A program made the translations under genes and the position numbers. Positions 62,237 to 64,000 of a DNA stretch of 64,000 nucleotides are shown here, in pieces. Each line of letters starts with the position of its first letter. The stretch's first letter is position 1. Under the pieces are notes generated by a model, which saw only the letters and a list, made by a program, of their open reading frames with translations, did not search any database and was not told the origin of the DNA. Source of the DNA: Actinomyces oris (lineage in GTDB: Bacteria > Actinomycetota > Actinomycetes > Actinomycetales > Actinomycetaceae); assembly GCF_001553935.1 (NCBI RefSeq), contig NZ_CP014232.1:1178001-1242000 (forward strand). Direction: 5' to 3'.

Positions 62237-63667
62237 TCACCCCTCCTGCCCGGGCTTGGCGGGCTGGGTCGGTGCGGCTGAGGTCGGCGACGGAGCGGCG
62301 GAGGGCGGGGAGATGGAGGACGAGGGCTTGGCCGTGGGACTCGAGGTGCCCTGCGGGGTGGCGGCCTGCTTGCGGTAGGAACGGACCGTCTTGTCCACGT
62401 AGGTCTCCGCGGCGCTCATCGACGGCTGGGTGACGGTGGCCTGGAGCCGCTCGCGGATGTTGTGGTCGAGGCTTTCCACGGGCAGGTCCGCGTAGGTCTT
62501 GACCGAGTGGCTCAGCTTGAGCGGGCCGACGGACTGGGGGATCCCCTGGTAGATGGCGACCTCGCCCTTGTAGGTGGAGACGTAGTAGCGGGTCTGGGTC
62601 CAGCGGTAGAACAGGGCGCTGGCACCGACGAGCGTGGCCAGCAGGACGAGGCTGCCCACGAAAACCCGACGGCGATGGCGGCGTCGGGCCTTCTCCTGGG
62701 TGGCGGCCTCGGCGGCGATGGCCTCGCTGACCTCGGAGGACTCCTTGGCGGAGGCGGCCTCGGGCTTGTCCTCCAGGGTGGCCATGAGGGCCGCGGCCTT
62801 GGCGGCGGGGCTGGCGGCCTCGGGCTCCTGGGCCTTAGCCTGCTCGTCACCGGCACGGTGGGCGGCGGCGGCGCGCTCCTGGGCGAGGCGCTCGGTGGCG
62901 GCGCTGCCCACCACCTGCGGGACGGTCTGGGGCTCGGGGTCGTCCTTGACGACGTCGAAGACGACGGCGGTGACGTTGTCCGGTCCGCCGGCGCGCAGGG
63001 CCAGGTCGATGAGCTGGTCGGCGGCCTGACCGGGGTCGGCGACGCCGGCCAGGACCTCACCGATGGTCTCGGCGGTCACCGGGCCGCTCAGGCCGTCGGA
63101 GCACAGCAGCCAGCGGTCGCCGGGAACGGCCTCGCGGATCGACTCGTCGAGCTGGACCTCGCCCTCGGTGTCCCCCAGGACGCGCAGGAGGACCGAGCGC
63201 TGGGGGTGCTGGCGGGCCTGGTCCCGGGTCAGGCGCCCGGTCTCCACGAGGTACTCCACGAAGGTGTGGTCGGTGGTGACCTGGGTGAGGGTGCCGTCGC
63301 GCAGCATGTAGGCGCGCGAGTCGCCCACGTGGACCATGGCGAGCTTGTTGCCGCTGCGCATGACGCCGATGCAGGTGGTGCCCAGGCCGGCGAGGTCGGG
63401 GTCCTGCGAGGACAGGGTGACGAGCTCGGTGTGGGCGGCCTGGACGGCGTCCCGCATGAGGCCCAGCAGCTCGCCGGCCTGGTGGGAGTCGGCGTCCAGG
63501 GGCATGAGGTGCTCGACGGCGACCGCCGAGGCGATGTCTCCGCCCGCAGGTCCGCCCATCCCGTCGCACAGGAGGCACAGGTGGGGGCCGGCGTAGCCCG
63601 AGTCCTGGTTGGACTGGCGGACCAGGCCGACGTCGGAGCGTGCGGCGAAGCGCAGGGAGATGGTCAT
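62237..63667 (-). CDS. pstP: PP2C-type protein phosphatase PstP
   Basis: PstP removes phosphates from PknA/PknB and their targets. The 476-residue product starts at the ATG at 63665-63667, in ATGA overlap with the FHA gene; the 41 codons upstream belong to a shadow frame. PP2C metal-site motifs are SDVGLVRQSNQDSG (about 10-23), CDGMGGPAGGDIAS (about 36-49), LLCSDGLSGPV (about 150) and GGPDNVTAVVFDV (about 225). A charged linker, a membrane helix (VFVGSLVLLATLVGASALFY, near 330) and a Ser/Pro-rich outside tail follow. Confidence 0.94.
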   Translation of the reverse strand: MTISLRFAARSDVGLVRQSNQDSGYAGPHLCLLCDGMGGPAGGDIASAVAVEHLMPLDADSHQAGELLGLMRDAVQAAHTELVTLSSQDPDLAGLGTTCIGVMRSGNKLAMVHVGDSRAYMLRDGTLTQVTTDHTFVEYLVETGRLTRDQARQHPQRSVLLRVLGDTEGEVQLDESIREAVPGDRWLLCSDGLSGPVTAETIGEVLAGVADPGQAADQLIDLALRAGGPDNVTAVVFDVVKDDPEPQTVPQVVGSAATERLAQERAAAAHRAGDEQAKAQEPEAASPAAKAAALMATLEDKPEAASAKESSEVSEAIAAEAATQEKARRRHRRRVFVGSLVLLATLVGASALFYRWTQTRYYVSTYKGEVAIYQGIPQSVGPLKLSHSVKTYADLPVESLDHNIRERLQATVTQPSMSAAETYVDKTVRSYRKQAATPQGTSSPTAKPSSSISPPSAAPSPTSAAPTQPAKPGQEG

Positions 63668-64000
63668 GAGCGCAGCTCCAGCGTCGTTTGGCCGATTCTG
63701 ACAGGAATGTTCATGGGGAGCTCCACGGCGCCGTGCACGGGGCGGCCGTCCATCATGGTTCCGTTGGTGGATCCGAGGTCCTCCAACCACCAGGCGCCGT
63801 CCTTGGGGAAGACGCGGGCGTGGCGCGATGAGGCGTAGGAGTCATCGAGGACCAGGGTGCAGGAGGGGGAGCGGCCGATGATGATCGACGAGGGGCTCAG
63901 GGGCACGGTCGAGCCGGCCAGGGGGCCCTCGGTGATGACCAGGCGGGTGGCGCTGCGGCGCCGACCCCTGGGAGGAGGGCCTGAGGGCTGCTCGGAGCCG
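63664..64000 (-). CDS. FHA domain protein FhaB (partial, 5' end outside window)
   Basis: The C-terminal 111 residues of a forkhead-associated protein; its start lies beyond the window. The visible part begins GSEQPSGPPPRGRRRSATRL, a basic linker, then the FHA fold with IIIGRSPSCTLVLDD (phosphothreonine-binding Arg and Ser), SSRHARV and LGSTNGTMMDG. FHA proteins bind phosphothreonines made by PknA and PknB, and this gene is the usual head of that operon (FhaB/FipA). An internal GTG at 63906 is not a plausible start, since it would cut the FHA domain. Confidence 0.9.
   Translation of the reverse strand, partial: GSEQPSGPPPRGRRRSATRLVITEGPLAGSTVPLSPSSIIIGRSPSCTLVLDDSYASSRHARVFPKDGAWWLEDLGSTNGTMMDGRPVHGAVELPMNIPVRIGQTTLELRS

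Overview
The window is high-GC chromosomal DNA from an actinobacterium. The best fit by gene order is an Actinomyces-like member of the Actinomycetales, but that placement is inference from synteny, not a sequence search. It spans the replication origin. The replication genes gyrA (cut by the window edge), gyrB, dciA, recF, dnaN and dnaA run leftward from about 10.1 kb. rpmH, rnpA, yidD, yidC, jag, rsmG, parA and parB run rightward from about 10.7 kb. The divergence point holds consensus DnaA boxes and a short AT-rich stretch, so it is the best oriC candidate. I saw no rRNA or tRNA gene.

Directly after parB lies about 4.4 kb with no convincing gene (16.76-21.24 kb), packed with the chromosome-partition site GTTTCACGTGAAAC. 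I count 19 such sites in the window: 15 in the gene-poor block, 1 inside parA, 2 inside parB and 1 upstream of an aminotransferase gene. Part of the block is built from diverged tandem units of about 388 bp, each carrying one parS and one GC-rich palindrome at a fixed offset. It looks like a dedicated centromere array loaded by the ParB encoded next to it.

From 21 to 39 kb come housekeeping genes: ddl, a fold-type I aminotransferase, thrC, trxA, trxB, and the envelope cluster Nudix / DUF6049 / MurJ with a pseudokinase and an extracellular domain. CCA tRNA nucleotidyltransferase, a Gfo/Idh/MocA oxidoreductase, a GH36-type alpha-galactosidase and an AAA/DUF4143 ATPase follow.

From 40.3 to 48.1 kb is a CRISPR-Cas locus of mixed character. 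Cas3 has a C-terminal HD nuclease, and a Csb3/Cas8-like protein, Csb1 (Cas7) and Csb2 (Cas5 plus a degraded Cas6 half) belong to type I-G (formerly I-U). A separate Cas6e-like RNA endonuclease of type I-E sits inside the operon. The array has I-E-style 28-nt repeats and 33-nt spacers (nine repeats, exact 61-nt period). No cas1, cas2 or cas4 is present. The natural reading is a type I-G effector that has swapped its crRNA-processing module for a type I-E one.

The right end (48-64 kb) holds an ADP-ribosylglycohydrolase, a membrane-anchored DUF4832 protein, serC and serA, and a Fic protein bracketed by a mosaic repeat. It ends with the classical actinobacterial growth-control operon fhaB-pstP-ftsW/rodA-pbpA-pknA-pknB, read leftward, with fhaB cut by the window edge.
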